Assembly (NCBI GenBank): GCA_046263755.1
Contig: JBJYZC010000012.1
Span: forward strand, 32,609 to 96,608
Source: Lachnocurva sp029100405
Lineage (GTDB): Bacteria; Bacillota; Clostridia; Lachnospirales; Lachnospiraceae
Length of the DNA: 64,000 nucleotides
Direction: 5' to 3'
In this document: positions 1 through 9,043 of the stretch, one piece after another
Layout: each line of letters opens with the position of its first letter
How positions within the stretch are numbered: position 1 is the first letter of the stretch
Position numbers and translations under genes: made by a program
The notes under the pieces: model-generated
The model's input: the letters and a program-made list of their open reading frames with translations, nothing else
What the model was told of the DNA's origin: nothing
Database searches by the model: none

Positions 1-387
1 AATGCCGATCCCAGAGGAGATAAGACCATTTCGGAATACTTTGCAAAGGGGACCGTTCCAACCGAAAACTGCGATCATCATATCAAGATCAAAATCTGCC
101 AGGATTCCAATCTGCCGGCCGGCCCTTATTGTCCGGAATCAAGTGTTACAGAGAAAGTTTTTGTGACCGGAGGAAGTCCGAATACGACAGAGGCGCCTTA
201 TCTGATCGATCCTGCTGCCCTTCAGTCCACTTGCAATGTCCATACAAGTCCGGTCATTACAGAGCCTGTAATACCGAATGAGACAGGTGGGCAGGGGCAG
301 ACCAGCCAGGAGCAGAGCAGTCAGGGGCAAAGTGCTCCAGCTTCACAAGGCTCTGCCGGGCAGTCTTCTCAGGCTTCCGGCAGGTAG
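1..387 (+). CDS. C-terminal end of a class A penicillin-binding protein (5' truncated)
   Basis: The reading frame is open from the first base and ends at TAG 385-387, so only the last 128 codons are present. The visible part starts with SEYFAKGTVPTENC, then a Cys-containing stretch (KIKICQDSNLPAGPYCPE) and a Gln/Ser/Gly-rich tail. That pattern resembles the C-terminal end of Clostridial bifunctional transglycosylase/transpeptidases (PBP1a type), which build the cell wall outside the membrane. The catalytic domains lie upstream of the window, so the assignment rests on the tail alone. The low-complexity last 45 residues are typical of such tails. The next gene (glnN) converges on it. Another secreted cell-wall protein with a similar tail cannot be excluded. 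Confidence 0.6.
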   Translation, partial: NADPRGDKTISEYFAKGTVPTENCDHHIKIKICQDSNLPAGPYCPESSVTEKVFVTGGSPNTTEAPYLIDPAALQSTCNVHTSPVITEPVIPNETGGQGQTSQEQSSQGQSAPASQGSAGQSSQASGR

Positions 388-481
388 GAAGCCCAGGCTC
401 AGGGAACCGCCGCGAAGAAAAATCGTAATACAGATCAAAATTCGAAATTGCGATAGTTTCAGGGAAGAAAACAGCCCAATT

Positions 482-569
482 TATCGTAATAGAATACAGA
501 CAGAAAAAATCCGATAGTGAATTCCATGATTCACTATCGGATTTTCTTGATTCTCTTTCTATTACGATA
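482..569. repeat. 88-bp palindrome, family B, copy 1
   Basis: A near-perfect inverted repeat running from TATCGTAATAGAA to TTCTATTACGATA. Its core is AAATCCGATAGTGAATTC against GATTCACTATCGGATTT around a short centre. An extra degenerate copy of the left arm lies just upstream (about 427-470). It sits between the convergent PBP and glnN genes, and its core has A/T runs on both sides, so it could also act as a bidirectional terminator. A second copy of exactly the same length is at 32039-32126. Confidence 0.75.
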
Positions 570-704
570 TTGTCCCCGGCTTTGGTAGAGCAGCGAACCC
601 TGCCTCAAGCCTCATTGTTCCCGGCTTTAGCCAAGCAGTGAAGCCCTGCCTCAAACCTCATTGTCACCGGCTTTGGTAGAGCAGCAAACCCTGCCTCAAA
701 CCTC
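569..704. repeat. 45-bp tandem repeat (3 copies) spanning the glnN stop codon
   Basis: Three copies (569-613, 614-659, 660-704) of a 45-46 bp unit containing CCGGCTTTGGTAGAGCAG. The last copy includes the final two glnN codons and its stop codon (696-698). The other two repeat that gene end downstream, so they look like tandem duplications of the 3' end of the gene. Confidence 0.85.
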
Positions 705-2816
705 AAAAAGCATATCGCCATAGCTCGGCATAGGCCATTTTTCCTTATCGACAATCATCTCCAGAGCATCCACAGGTCTTCTCAAGGCCTCCATATCAGC
801 CTCTACCGTTTGATAATAGTAGCGGGCTCTCTCCTCATGGTCTTTCTTCTCCATGCCAAGAACGACATCCTTCTGCAGGATTTCCATGGCCTTTCTGGCT
901 TCATTCAAAAGCTCATCCGTCTTCTTCAGGATTTCCTTCTGTGTCTCCGGAATAAAACCAGCTGCCTGATGGATCTGGTTCATCGAAGTTGCGATTTCGG
1001 TCTCATAATTCATCACTGCCGGAAGGATCTGCTTTCCAGCCATATCCAGCATGGTCTTGGCTTCGATATTAACCTTCTTGGCATAGGTATCATATTCAAT
1101 ATCCGCACGAGACTCCAGCTCAGCCCGATTGAATACATGGAACTTTTCAAAGGTTTCGACCGTCTTTTCTCTGGTCAGGGCCGGAATGGCATCGACCATA
1201 GACTGAATATTGGGCAGGCCGCGGCGTTCTGCCTCTTCCACCCATTCCTTAGAATAGCCGTCTCCATTGAATACGATTCTCTGATGCTTGATTGCCAGAT
1301 CATGGATCAAATCATGAATCGCCAAATTGAAGTCATCTGCCTCTTCCAGAATGTCGCAGGCATCAGAGAAGGCCTCAGCAACAATCGTATTCAAAACAAT
1401 ATTGGGTTCACCGACCGAATCCTCAGATCCGACCATACGGAACTCAAACTTGTTACCTGTAAAGGCAAAGGGTGATGTACGATTTCGATCCGTAGCATCC
1501 TTCATGAAATCCGGCAGAGAAGCAACACCGGTCTTCATTTTTTTACCTAGAATCGAATGGGTTGCGGCGCCTGTACTGATGAGCTGGCTCAAAACATCAT
1601 CCAGCTGATCACCCAGATAGACGCTGATAATGGCAGGCGGTGCTTCCGATCCACCCAGGCGATGATCGTTGCCGACATCGGCGGCAGACTCGCGGAGCAG
1701 ATCTGCATGGTTGTCTACTGCCGCCAGGATGCAGCAGAGAACCAGAAGAAACTGCAGGTTCTCATGTGGCGTCTTCCCGGGATCCAGAAGGTTGATTCCA
1801 TCATCCGTGACAAGAGACCAGTTATTATGCTTACCGGATCCGTTCACCCCGTCAAAAGGTTTTTCATGCAGAAGGCACTGAAGGCCATGACGATTAGCAA
1901 CCCGGCGCAGGGTTTCCATGATCATCTGATTATGGTCCACCGCAACATTGGCATCTTCATAGATCGGAGCCAGTTCATGCTGTCCCGGTGCAACCTCATT
2001 GTGCTCGGTTTTGGCAGGCACACCCAGTCTCCACAGTTCCTTGTCACAATCCCGCATAAAGGAAGCAATCCTGCCGGGAATGGTGCCGAAATAGTGGTCA
2101 TCCATTTCCTGGCCCTTCGGCGGCATTGCACCGAAAAGAGTCCGGCCGGTATAGACCAGATCCTTCCGCTTCAGGAAGTTTTCCCGGTCAATAATGAAAT
2201 ACTCCTGTTCGACTCCAACCGAAGGTGTGACATAGTGGGAAGTCTGATTGCCAAAAAGGCGGAGCAGGCGGATCGACTGCTGACTGATTGCTTCCATGGA
2301 ACGAAGCAGAGGCGTCTTCTGATCCAGTGCCTCACCCTTGTAGGAGCAGAAAGCAGTCGGGATGCAGAGAACAGCGCCCGATTCATCGTGGCGGACAAAG
2401 GCCGGAGAAGAGCAATCCCAGGTTGTATAACCTCTTGCTTCAAAAGTCGCTCTCAAACCGCCGGAAGGGAAACTGGAAGCATCCGGCTCTCCCTTGATCA
2501 ATTCCTTGCCGGAAAAGCTCATCAAGACCTTTCCCTTTTCATCCGGCGCAGTGATGAAGGAGTCGTGCTTCTCCGCCGTCACCCCGGTCAGAGGCTGGAA
2601 CCAATGCGTATAATGCGTTGCTCCCTGCTCAATAGCCCATTCCTTCATTTCATGAGCTACAACATCCGCCGTTTCCAGATCCAGATCACGACCCTGACGG
2701 ATGGTCTCCTTCAGATTCTGATACGTTTTCTTCGGAAGACGCGCTTTCATCACTTCATCGTTGAATACATTCTCGCCGAAAATATCCGCAACATTGAAGT
2801 ATTCTTTATTGTCCAT
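696..2816 (-). CDS. glnN: Glutamine synthetase type III
   Basis: Makes glutamine from glutamate, ammonia and ATP in the cytoplasm, the entry point of ammonia assimilation. The 706-residue length fits the large type III enzymes and not the roughly 450-residue type I. Visible family motifs include VGVEQEYFIIDRE, HNEVAPGQHELAPIYEDAN with VDHNQMIM, and the glutamate-site KPFDGVNGSGKHNNWSL. The start has an AGAAAGGG ribosome site seven bases upstream. It lies 105 bp downstream of asnB on the same strand, so the two nitrogen-assimilation genes may be co-transcribed. The last codons and the stop lie inside a 45-bp tandem repeat. Nothing suggests a defect. Confidence 0.95.
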   Translation of the reverse strand: MDNKEYFNVADIFGENVFNDEVMKARLPKKTYQNLKETIRQGRDLDLETADVVAHEMKEWAIEQGATHYTHWFQPLTGVTAEKHDSFITAPDEKGKVLMSFSGKELIKGEPDASSFPSGGLRATFEARGYTTWDCSSPAFVRHDESGAVLCIPTAFCSYKGEALDQKTPLLRSMEAISQQSIRLLRLFGNQTSHYVTPSVGVEQEYFIIDRENFLKRKDLVYTGRTLFGAMPPKGQEMDDHYFGTIPGRIASFMRDCDKELWRLGVPAKTEHNEVAPGQHELAPIYEDANVAVDHNQMIMETLRRVANRHGLQCLLHEKPFDGVNGSGKHNNWSLVTDDGINLLDPGKTPHENLQFLLVLCCILAAVDNHADLLRESAADVGNDHRLGGSEAPPAIISVYLGDQLDDVLSQLISTGAATHSILGKKMKTGVASLPDFMKDATDRNRTSPFAFTGNKFEFRMVGSEDSVGEPNIVLNTIVAEAFSDACDILEEADDFNLAIHDLIHDLAIKHQRIVFNGDGYSKEWVEEAERRGLPNIQSMVDAIPALTREKTVETFEKFHVFNRAELESRADIEYDTYAKKVNIEAKTMLDMAGKQILPAVMNYETEIATSMNQIHQAAGFIPETQKEILKKTDELLNEARKAMEILQKDVVLGMEKKDHEERARYYYQTVEADMEALRRPVDALEMIVDKEKWPMPSYGDMLFEV

Positions 2817-2921
2817 TTGTTATTCCCTTTCTAGAGAACAAATTTTAAACGATCACTTTTTCTGATCATCAGCTTGTCTTTTGCCATTTCCGCTGCTGCA
2901 TTTCCGATATGGCAGTGATAT

Positions 2922-4841
2922 TTAATTTGTGGCATTCATCGTCGCATTCCGGTTATTCTTCCGGATCCGCTCGAATTCCAGCTCATCCTCCATCGATACG
3001 GATGCACCGTTTTCATGGAAATATTGACCATACCAGAGCAGGAACATATAGACCACCCAGATGTGTCTTGCGTAGTCAAATTTTCCTTGCTTGTGAGCAT
3101 CCAAGATCCGAACCAGCTCATCGGTATGGAAAAAGAGTTTCGCATCATCCGAAGTAAATGCATCCCGGACGATCTGATAATACTTGTCATTTCTGAGCCA
3201 GACGCGAATAGGAACCGGGAAGCCCAGTTTCTTCTTCTCTGCCTGCTGCTTGGACAGATAGCGATTCGCAACCTCACGGAAGGCGAGCTTGGTATTTTCA
3301 TTATTGACCTTGTCCTCCAGGCGGATGGTCCTTGCCAGGTTAAAGACCTCGCGATCCAGGAAAGGCACCCGGGACTCGATCGAATGCGCCATACTCATCT
3401 TGTCAGCCTTCAGAAGGATATCACCGATCAGCCAGAAATTCATATCAATGTACTGCATCTTCTCCGTATCCTTCAGATTCCTGACCTTATCATAATAAGG
3501 TCTGGTCAGACTCTGCGGGGTAAAGCCGGCCGTCGGATGGAGAAGGATCTTCTCACGAAGCTTCATATCATAGACATTGGCATTTCCGATAAAGCGGTCT
3601 TCTACCGGTTTACTGCCACGAATCAGGAAGGATCTTCCCTTGACACCACGCGGAAGAAGAGAGGCAATTGCTGCCAGACCTTTCCGAAGCGGAGATGGAA
3701 GTTTCTGATAAGGCGCCAGGGACATGGGTTCATGATAGATATTATAACCGCCGAAAAATTCATCCGATCCCTCACCGGACAGGATTACCTTCACATCCTT
3801 CGCTGCTTCCCGATCGACGAAATAGAGAGCCGATGCCGAAGCATCTGCCAGGGGTTCATCCATATAATATTGAATTCTCGGAAGTTCCGCCCAATATTCG
3901 TCGGTTGAGATGACCTTGCCCGTATTCTTGATGCCCAGCGTCTCAGAAAGAGACTTGGCATAAGGGATCTCATTGTATTTCTCGTAATCAAATCCGACCG
4001 TATAGGTCCGACTGCCGCCGAAATGACAGGCTACATAGGAAGAATCGACACCGGAAGACAAGAGGGATGCCACTTCCACATCAGAAACCATATGATACTT
4101 GATGGAATCCTGAAGGGTTTCATCAATCCGGTTCAGGAGTTCTTCATGATCCATGGGCTCCGATGCCGGATGCAGCATGGGATCAAAGTAACGGACGATC
4201 TCAGATTTTCCACGGCAGAAGGTCATATAATGACCCGGCATCAGTTTATAGATCCCCTTAAAAAATGTCTCCGGAAGAACGGAGTACTCAAAGGAGAGAT
4301 ACTGCTCCAGGGCCTGTGTATTGACCTCTCTCTGATAGGCCGGATACTCCAGAATGCTCTTGATTTCCGATGCGAAAACAAGCTCTCCATCAATGATGGC
4401 ATAATAAAGCGGCTTAATGCCGAACATATCACGAGCCAGAAAGAGCTCATCCTTGGCGGCATTATAGAGGGCAAAAGCAAACATACCGCGCAGGCGGTCT
4501 AAAAGTGCAGTTCCCCATTCCTCATAGCCATGGAGAAGGACCTCGGTATCTGTCTCTGAGGAAAAAGTATGACCGGAAGCCAAAAGTTCCTTCTTTAATT
4601 CCTTATAATTATAGATCTCACCGTTAAAGACAATGACCAGGGAACGGTCCTCATTGAACATGGGCTGCGTTCCACGGTCGGAAAGATCAATGATGGAGAG
4701 CCGGCGGTGGCCGAGTGCAATCCGGTCAGTCAGATAGGAGCTTCCTCCATCCGGCCCACGGTGGATCATTCGGTTCATCATTCGGGTAAGAACTTCTTCA
4801 CTGGACGGGTTATGGCCCGTAAACCCACAAATTCCACACAT
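2922..4841 (-). CDS. asnB: Asparagine synthetase (glutamine-hydrolysing)
   Basis: Transfers the amide nitrogen of glutamine to aspartate with ATP to give asparagine. Residues 1-210 form the class II glutaminase domain: the start MCGICGFTG supplies the Cys2 nucleophile, and HRRLSIIDLS and NGEIYNYKEL follow. The synthetase domain has the PP-loop SLLSSGVDSSYVA near residue 255 and the acceptor-site LSGEGSDEFFGGY. Length (639 aa) is normal. A moderate ribosome site (AAGGAAA) precedes the ATG. With glnN just downstream, it forms a small nitrogen unit. Confidence 0.93.
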   Translation of the reverse strand: MCGICGFTGHNPSSEEVLTRMMNRMIHRGPDGGSSYLTDRIALGHRRLSIIDLSDRGTQPMFNEDRSLVIVFNGEIYNYKELKKELLASGHTFSSETDTEVLLHGYEEWGTALLDRLRGMFAFALYNAAKDELFLARDMFGIKPLYYAIIDGELVFASEIKSILEYPAYQREVNTQALEQYLSFEYSVLPETFFKGIYKLMPGHYMTFCRGKSEIVRYFDPMLHPASEPMDHEELLNRIDETLQDSIKYHMVSDVEVASLLSSGVDSSYVACHFGGSRTYTVGFDYEKYNEIPYAKSLSETLGIKNTGKVISTDEYWAELPRIQYYMDEPLADASASALYFVDREAAKDVKVILSGEGSDEFFGGYNIYHEPMSLAPYQKLPSPLRKGLAAIASLLPRGVKGRSFLIRGSKPVEDRFIGNANVYDMKLREKILLHPTAGFTPQSLTRPYYDKVRNLKDTEKMQYIDMNFWLIGDILLKADKMSMAHSIESRVPFLDREVFNLARTIRLEDKVNNENTKLAFREVANRYLSKQQAEKKKLGFPVPIRVWLRNDKYYQIVRDAFTSDDAKLFFHTDELVRILDAHKQGKFDYARHIWVVYMFLLWYGQYFHENGASVSMEDELEFERIRKNNRNATMNATN

Positions 4842-4895
4842 TGTTGCTATTTCCTTTCTTAAAGAACATGAAAGTTAAGTTTTGAAGCCGCTAAA

Positions 4896-4928
4896 GAAAA
4901 AGAGGATGTACCAATCGGAACATCCTCT
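4896..4928 (-). terminator. Intrinsic terminator of fba
   Basis: On the minus strand a 9-bp stem (AGAGGATGT / ACATCCTCT, plus positions 4901-4909 and 4920-4928) is followed by TTTTTCTTT. It lies 50 bp after the fba stop codon. Confidence 0.85.
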
Positions 4929-4976
4929 ATGGACTCTCTCAGACAGCTTTGCCGCCGGATGACATATCTGTTATTT

Positions 4977-5840
4977 TCAAGCCTTGTCCTTGGAACCGAA
5001 GAGCTCGATCTTCTCCTTGACTTCGGCGCAGATAGCTTCGTAGCCGGGAAGCAGAAGCTTACGAGGATCGTAACCCTTACCCTGCTTATCCTTGCCTTCT
5101 TCGATGTACTTACGAGTTGCGGCAGCGAATACCAGCTGGCACTCGGTGTTTACATTTACCTTGGATACACCAAGGGTGATGGCCTTTCTGACCTGATCGT
5201 AAGGGATTCCGGAACCACCGTGAAGAACCAGAGGCATATCGCCGGTCTTCTGCTGGATGGCATCCAGAGTCTCGAAAGAAAGACCCTTCCAGTTATCCGG
5301 ATAAATGCCATGGATGTTACCGATACCGGCAGCAAGCATATCAACGCCAAGATCTGCAATGCGCTTGCACTCGTTCGGATCTGCGCACTCACCCATACCA
5401 ATGACACCATCTTCTTCACCGCCGATGGCACCAACTTCAGCCTCGATGGACATATTGTGGTCATGAGCCAGCTTAACGAGTTCCTTGGTCTTCTCAACAT
5501 TCTCTTCAATGTCATAATGAGAACCATCGAACATAATGGAGGAGAAACCAACCTCAACACACTTCTTAGCTCCTTCGTAAGTACCATGATCCAGATGAAG
5601 AGCAACCGGAACGGTAATTCCAAGTGTCTCGTCCATTGCGCGAACCATAGCTGCTACGGTAGCAAAGCCTGTCATATACTTGCCGGCACCCTCAGAAACA
5701 CCGAGGATAACAGGAGAATTCATCTCCTGAGCAGTATTTAAAATTGCCTTGGTCCACTCCAGATTGTTAATATTGAACTGACCAACGGCATAATGACCAG
5801 CCTTAGCCTTCTTCAGCATCTCAGCAGCAGAAACGATCAT
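4977..5840 (-). CDS. fba: Class II fructose-1,6-bisphosphate aldolase
   Basis: Zinc-dependent aldolase of glycolysis and gluconeogenesis, splitting fructose-1,6-bisphosphate to dihydroxyacetone phosphate and glyceraldehyde-3-phosphate. The 287-residue protein has the metal-binding HLDHGTYEGAKKC, the acidic SIEAEVGAIGGEEDG segment, and the phosphate-binding LHGGSGIP. A strong GGAAGGAG site precedes the ATG. It has its own promoter inside the end of the lipid kinase gene and a clear terminator, so it is probably monocistronic. A paralogue acting on tagatose-bisphosphate is possible but less likely. Confidence 0.93.
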   Translation of the reverse strand: MIVSAAEMLKKAKAGHYAVGQFNINNLEWTKAILNTAQEMNSPVILGVSEGAGKYMTGFATVAAMVRAMDETLGITVPVALHLDHGTYEGAKKCVEVGFSSIMFDGSHYDIEENVEKTKELVKLAHDHNMSIEAEVGAIGGEEDGVIGMGECADPNECKRIADLGVDMLAAGIGNIHGIYPDNWKGLSFETLDAIQQKTGDMPLVLHGGSGIPYDQVRKAITLGVSKVNVNTECQLVFAAATRKYIEEGKDKQGKGYDPRKLLLPGYEAICAEVKEKIELFGSKDKA

Positions 5841-5891
5841 AATAATCTCCTTCCAAAAATATCTACTAAGAATTTTAAAATTGATACAGAA

Positions 5892-5960
5892 ACGGCTTTT
5901 TCGAATTCATATTCCAAAAACCGTCTACAATATTATAAAACAAAGGAATTTACGCTTCAA
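5892..5960 (-). promoter_or_regulatory. fba promoter and leader hairpin
   Basis: On the minus strand, TTGAAG (plus 5955-5960) and TATAAT (plus 5932-5937) are 17 bp apart, a good sigma-70-type promoter. The -35 box lies within the last codons of the upstream lipid kinase gene. Just downstream, a long imperfect hairpin (plus 5892-5924, ACGG...CCGT) would form in the 5' leader of the mRNA. It lacks a good T-run, so it looks more like a stabilising or regulatory leader stem than a terminator. Confidence 0.6.
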
Positions 5961-6837
5961 CCATTATTTCCAGGGCTTTGTGACAGAGACGAATCTCTGA
6001 AGTGCTCTGCGTCCCGCCGAATTCTCCGTCCAGAGTCCAGGAGACCTCTTCACTCGATGTCAGCCGTATGCCCGATGTCTGGAAAGAATAGAGCATATCC
6101 GAATCCCTGCGTCCGGTCTGCAGACAATTAATGACATCCGCCAGTTCGATCGGGTTCTTCGGCATCCGGATCAGAGTTACCTCGAACAGCCCGTCATTCA
6201 GACTGACATTCTTCGGCACCATCTGCCGGAAACCGCCGATAGAATTCGAATTGGAGATCATGCCGTAAATAAACTCGTCATACATGACATTGCCGTCATA
6301 TTCCACCTGCATACGGTAGGAAGGAACATCCCGGAGCTGTTTTGCTCCCTCGAGAATATAGGCCAGATGTCCTAAGTTATTCTTCATATCCTGCGGAGTA
6401 GAATAAGAAACTTCGGTAAAGATCCCGAAGGCAGCCACATAGACAAAATACCGGTCATTAAAGGAACCGATATCCACCGGAAAGGGTACGCCGTGCACTG
6501 CGATCTCTGCAGCCCTTGTCATATCCTTATCGATTCCCAGGGAGTTTCCGAAATCATTGGTAGAACCGGCCGGTATATAGCCGATCGGGATCCGGACATC
6601 CGACTGCATCATACCGGACACCACTTCATCCAGCGTGCCGTCGCCTCCGCTGCAGACGATCCGGTCAAACTCATGAGCCCGGTCTCTGGTAACAGAAATG
6701 GCGTCTCCCTGGCTTTGTGTGGTATGCACCGTGACATCAAATCCGGACTTCACCATAATGTCAAGGATCTCCGGCAGACAGGCACGAATCTGACCTCTGC
6801 CGGATCTGGGATTAAAAATAAACAGAAGTTTTTTCAT
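5950..6837 (-). CDS. Diacylglycerol kinase-family lipid kinase (YegS/BmrU type)
   Basis: Predicted to phosphorylate a lipid such as diacylglycerol at the membrane. The 295-residue protein starts KKLLFIFNPRSGRG, has the nucleotide-binding VCSGGDGTLDEV near residue 60 and IPIGYIPAGSTNDF near 90, all hallmarks of the DAGK catalytic domain. I chose the ATG at 6837 because a purine-rich AGGGGCG lies just before it; an in-frame TTG 18 bp upstream is the alternative. It is the last gene of the whiA-crh run, 21 bp after crh, so it is probably co-transcribed. Confidence 0.85.
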   Translation of the reverse strand: MKKLLFIFNPRSGRGQIRACLPEILDIMVKSGFDVTVHTTQSQGDAISVTRDRAHEFDRIVCSGGDGTLDEVVSGMMQSDVRIPIGYIPAGSTNDFGNSLGIDKDMTRAAEIAVHGVPFPVDIGSFNDRYFVYVAAFGIFTEVSYSTPQDMKNNLGHLAYILEGAKQLRDVPSYRMQVEYDGNVMYDEFIYGMISNSNSIGGFRQMVPKNVSLNDGLFEVTLIRMPKNPIELADVINCLQTGRRDSDMLYSFQTSGIRLTSSEEVSWTLDGEFGGTQSTSEIRLCHKALEIMVEA

Positions 6838-6858
6838 TCGCCCCTGCCTTTCCAAAGA

Positions 6859-7107
6859 TCATGCAGTCAGGAACTTTTCCATAGCATCTACAGCATCGGA
6901 CTCATCCTGTCCTTCTGCAGAAACTGTGACCTTGGAACCGGCCGTAAGTACCAGGCTCATCATACCCATAATAGACTTGGCATTGACCTTCTTATTTCCG
7001 ATCTCAAAGTAAACCTGACTCTGATACTGATTGGCCAGTTGTACCAGATGTGCAATTGGTGTAGCCTCAGTCGAATTTGCCATCTGAACAACTACTTCCT
7101 TCTTCAT
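6859..7107 (-). CDS. crh: Crh-like HPr protein lacking the phosphotransfer histidine
   Basis: An 82-residue HPr-fold protein. The regulatory serine site is intact: VNAKSIMGMMSL places Ser45 at the HPr Ser46 position, the target of HPr kinase. The sequence that should read G-(I/L)-H15-A-R17-P reads S-T-E-A-T-P, so the catalytic His is Glu14 and the Arg is Thr16. It therefore cannot carry PTS phosphate in the usual way, as in Bacillus Crh (Gln at that site), and is likely only a corepressor with CcpA. It sits after whiA, as crh does in Bacillus, and hprK lies 4.4 kb upstream. The start is fixed by AGGAGG 10 bp before the ATG; this makes the gene overlap whiA by 41 bp. Confidence 0.85.
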   Translation of the reverse strand: MKKEVVVQMANSTEATPIAHLVQLANQYQSQVYFEIGNKKVNAKSIMGMMSLVLTAGSKVTVSAEGQDESDAVDAMEKFLTA

Positions 7108-8008
7108 TACAGTTTTCCTCCTGCTTTCTAATCTCTAATGCCAGGGCCCCGATCCTGCGGAGCCTGTGATTGACGCCGGACTTGCCGACGGGCGGATCCA
7201 TCATCCGGCCAAGCTCCACAAGGGAAGCATCCGGATGTAAGAGCCGAAGTTCTGCGGTCTCCCGAAGCTTTCCGGGCAGGGAATGAAGCCCCCTTCGATC
7301 CCGGATGAGCTCGATGTCCCGCACCTCTCTTACGGCTGCATCCACCATTTTTCCTATATTTGCCGTCTCACAGTTGACTTTACGATTAACGGCATTATTC
7401 ATGTCCTTTCGGATACGAATATTCTCAAAATCCAGCAATGTGACTGAGGCTTCCATGATATTCAGCATATCGGAAATCTCATTGCTTTCCTTCAGATAGA
7501 CCACGGTACGTCCCTGACGTGCCACCGTCTTTCCATGCAGATCAAAGGCTTCCATAACAGAAACGATCTGTCTGGCCTGGGCCGGATTTCTGGCTGCGAT
7601 CTCGAAATGATAACTCTTGTTAGGATCGTTTATGGATCCGGCAGCTAAGAAACAGCCTCTTAAATAAGCTCTCTTCTCTTCCCATCCTTCGATCAGGCCA
7701 TTGTCCACCAGGCCGTTTCCTATCGGATGTCGAAGGATCTGAAGAACTTCCTCGCTCTTTATGCCGGTGAGAAGGATTGCATCCTCTGCTTTCTTTTCTT
7801 CCTTCCGGCCTGTAATCCGGTACAGAAGTCCTTCCGTTCTCTCCCGGATCAAGACCTGGTCGGTTCGGATTCTAAGAACTTGCCCGTCTGCCTCCCTCTT
7901 CACCTCTCCGAAGAAAGCGAAGATTCCTGCCAATTCCGCGATCTGGCAGCTTCTTTCCTTGGGGAAACGTCCGAGAAGCTCTGTTTTCAGATCCGATGCG
8001 TAAGACAA
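7067..8008 (-). CDS. whiA: DNA-binding protein WhiA
   Basis: WhiA of Firmicutes binds DNA and affects cell division and metabolism. It combines a LAGLIDADG-homing-endonuclease-like N-terminal part with a C-terminal helix-turn-helix. Here the 313-residue protein has SYASDLKTELLGR at the start, the conserved YLRGCFLAAGSINDP near residue 115, and RLLHPDASLVELGRMMDPPVGKSGVNHRLRR in two short stretches near the C-terminus as the HTH. The start appears to be TTG, three bases after the rapZ stop codon, so translation is probably coupled. yvcK (glmR), usually between rapZ and whiA, is absent here. Confidence 0.93.
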   Translation of the reverse strand: MSYASDLKTELLGRFPKERSCQIAELAGIFAFFGEVKREADGQVLRIRTDQVLIRERTEGLLYRITGRKEEKKAEDAILLTGIKSEEVLQILRHPIGNGLVDNGLIEGWEEKRAYLRGCFLAAGSINDPNKSYHFEIAARNPAQARQIVSVMEAFDLHGKTVARQGRTVVYLKESNEISDMLNIMEASVTLLDFENIRIRKDMNNAVNRKVNCETANIGKMVDAAVREVRDIELIRDRRGLHSLPGKLRETAELRLLHPDASLVELGRMMDPPVGKSGVNHRLRRIGALALEIRKQEENCNEEGSSCSDGKFD

Positions 8009-8011
8009 GGT

Positions 8012-8884
8012 CTACTTCCCGATCTTGCGGTCCTTATCGATATCGCGGTGCTCGATTTTCAGACCATAGTGATCCGCATGATTTCTAAGACGCTCATACA
8101 GTTCATTTGCCAGGGTGACAGACCGATGCTTCCCACCGGTACAGCCAATGGCAATGACCAGGGAGTTCTTACCCTCACGGATATAATTCGGGATCAGAAA
8201 CTGCATAAGGTCGTCCAGCTTATCCAAAAACTCCTGAGACTGAGGATATTTCATCACAAAGTCCTGAATGGGCCGGTCATTCCCGGTCATGCGCCTCAAG
8301 TTCAAATCATAATAGGGGTTGGGGAGAAAACGCACATCGAAGACCAGGTCCGCATCCTCCGGAATCCCGTACTTAAAGCCGAAAGACAAGACCATGATAT
8401 TCATGCTCTTATAATCCTGCTTCTCCACGAAGATCCGGGTCATTTCTTCCTTTAATTCCCTGGTCAGAAGATTCGACGTATCAATGATATGATCCGCCCT
8501 CTCCCTTAGAAATGTAAGGCGTTCCCTTTCTTCCCGGATGCCCGTCTGGATCCTTTCCTCTTTTGAAAGCGGATGATTCCGCCGTGTCTCCTTGTATCGC
8601 TTGAGGAGGACCTCGTCACTGGCATCCAGAAAAAGGATCTCGATCCTCTTTCCATCCTGTTTCAATTCATCCAGGATCCCTGCCAGCTGGTCCAGCTTTG
8701 CTCCCGACCGGATATCGATACCAACGGCCACCTTCTGATCCTTCTCTGCCTGTTCCAGATCCACAAAGCTCTTAAAAAGCGGAATCGGCAGATTGTCGAC
8801 ACAGTTGTAGCCGATATCCTCCAGAATTTTGAAGGCCGTGCTTTTACCCGAGCCTGACATGCCTGTAAGAAGAAGTAATCCCAT
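8012..8884 (-). CDS. rapZ: RapZ/YvcJ-family nucleotide-binding protein
   Basis: A P-loop protein that in Enterobacteria adapts GlmZ RNA to RNase E and in Firmicutes (YvcJ) affects competence and wall metabolism. The 290-residue sequence starts with the Walker A loop LLLTGMSGSGKST and has VGIDIRSG, LFLDASDEVLLKRYKETRR-type segments, and the C-terminal VIAIGCTGGKHRSVTLA motif that defines the family. It lies between murB and whiA in the conserved Firmicute order. A possible promoter lies upstream. Confidence 0.93.
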   Translation of the reverse strand: MGLLLLTGMSGSGKSTAFKILEDIGYNCVDNLPIPLFKSFVDLEQAEKDQKVAVGIDIRSGAKLDQLAGILDELKQDGKRIEILFLDASDEVLLKRYKETRRNHPLSKEERIQTGIREERERLTFLRERADHIIDTSNLLTRELKEEMTRIFVEKQDYKSMNIMVLSFGFKYGIPEDADLVFDVRFLPNPYYDLNLRRMTGNDRPIQDFVMKYPQSQEFLDKLDDLMQFLIPNYIREGKNSLVIAIGCTGGKHRSVTLANELYERLRNHADHYGLKIEHRDIDKDRKIGK

Positions 8885-8972
8885 ACCAGTCCCTCATCAA
8901 TCTGAACATCTTTTATTGTAACGACTCGTGCTCTGTGAAAATGAATAATTAATCCCTGTTTTTTGACGGAAT

Positions 8973-9000
8973 ATTATACAAATCTACGATTTATTCCAAT
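8973..9000 (-). promoter_or_regulatory. Possible promoter for rapZ-whiA-crh
   Basis: In the 159-bp gap between murB and rapZ, the minus strand has TATAAT (plus 8973-8978). Only an imperfect -35 (TTGGAA or ATTGGA) is found at 15-16 bp spacing, so the call is tentative. Confidence 0.3.
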
Positions 9001-9043
9001 TTTGAATTTGAATTGCATCATTTTCGATTACCGAATCCAAAAA

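Noticed and set aside
1557..2834. Long open frame on the plus strand opposite glnN
   Set aside because: It is antisense to a clearly conserved enzyme and has no protein-like motifs or ribosome site.
3015..3908. Open frame on the plus strand opposite asnB
   Set aside because: Shadow of asnB codon usage; no start signal or recognisable domain.
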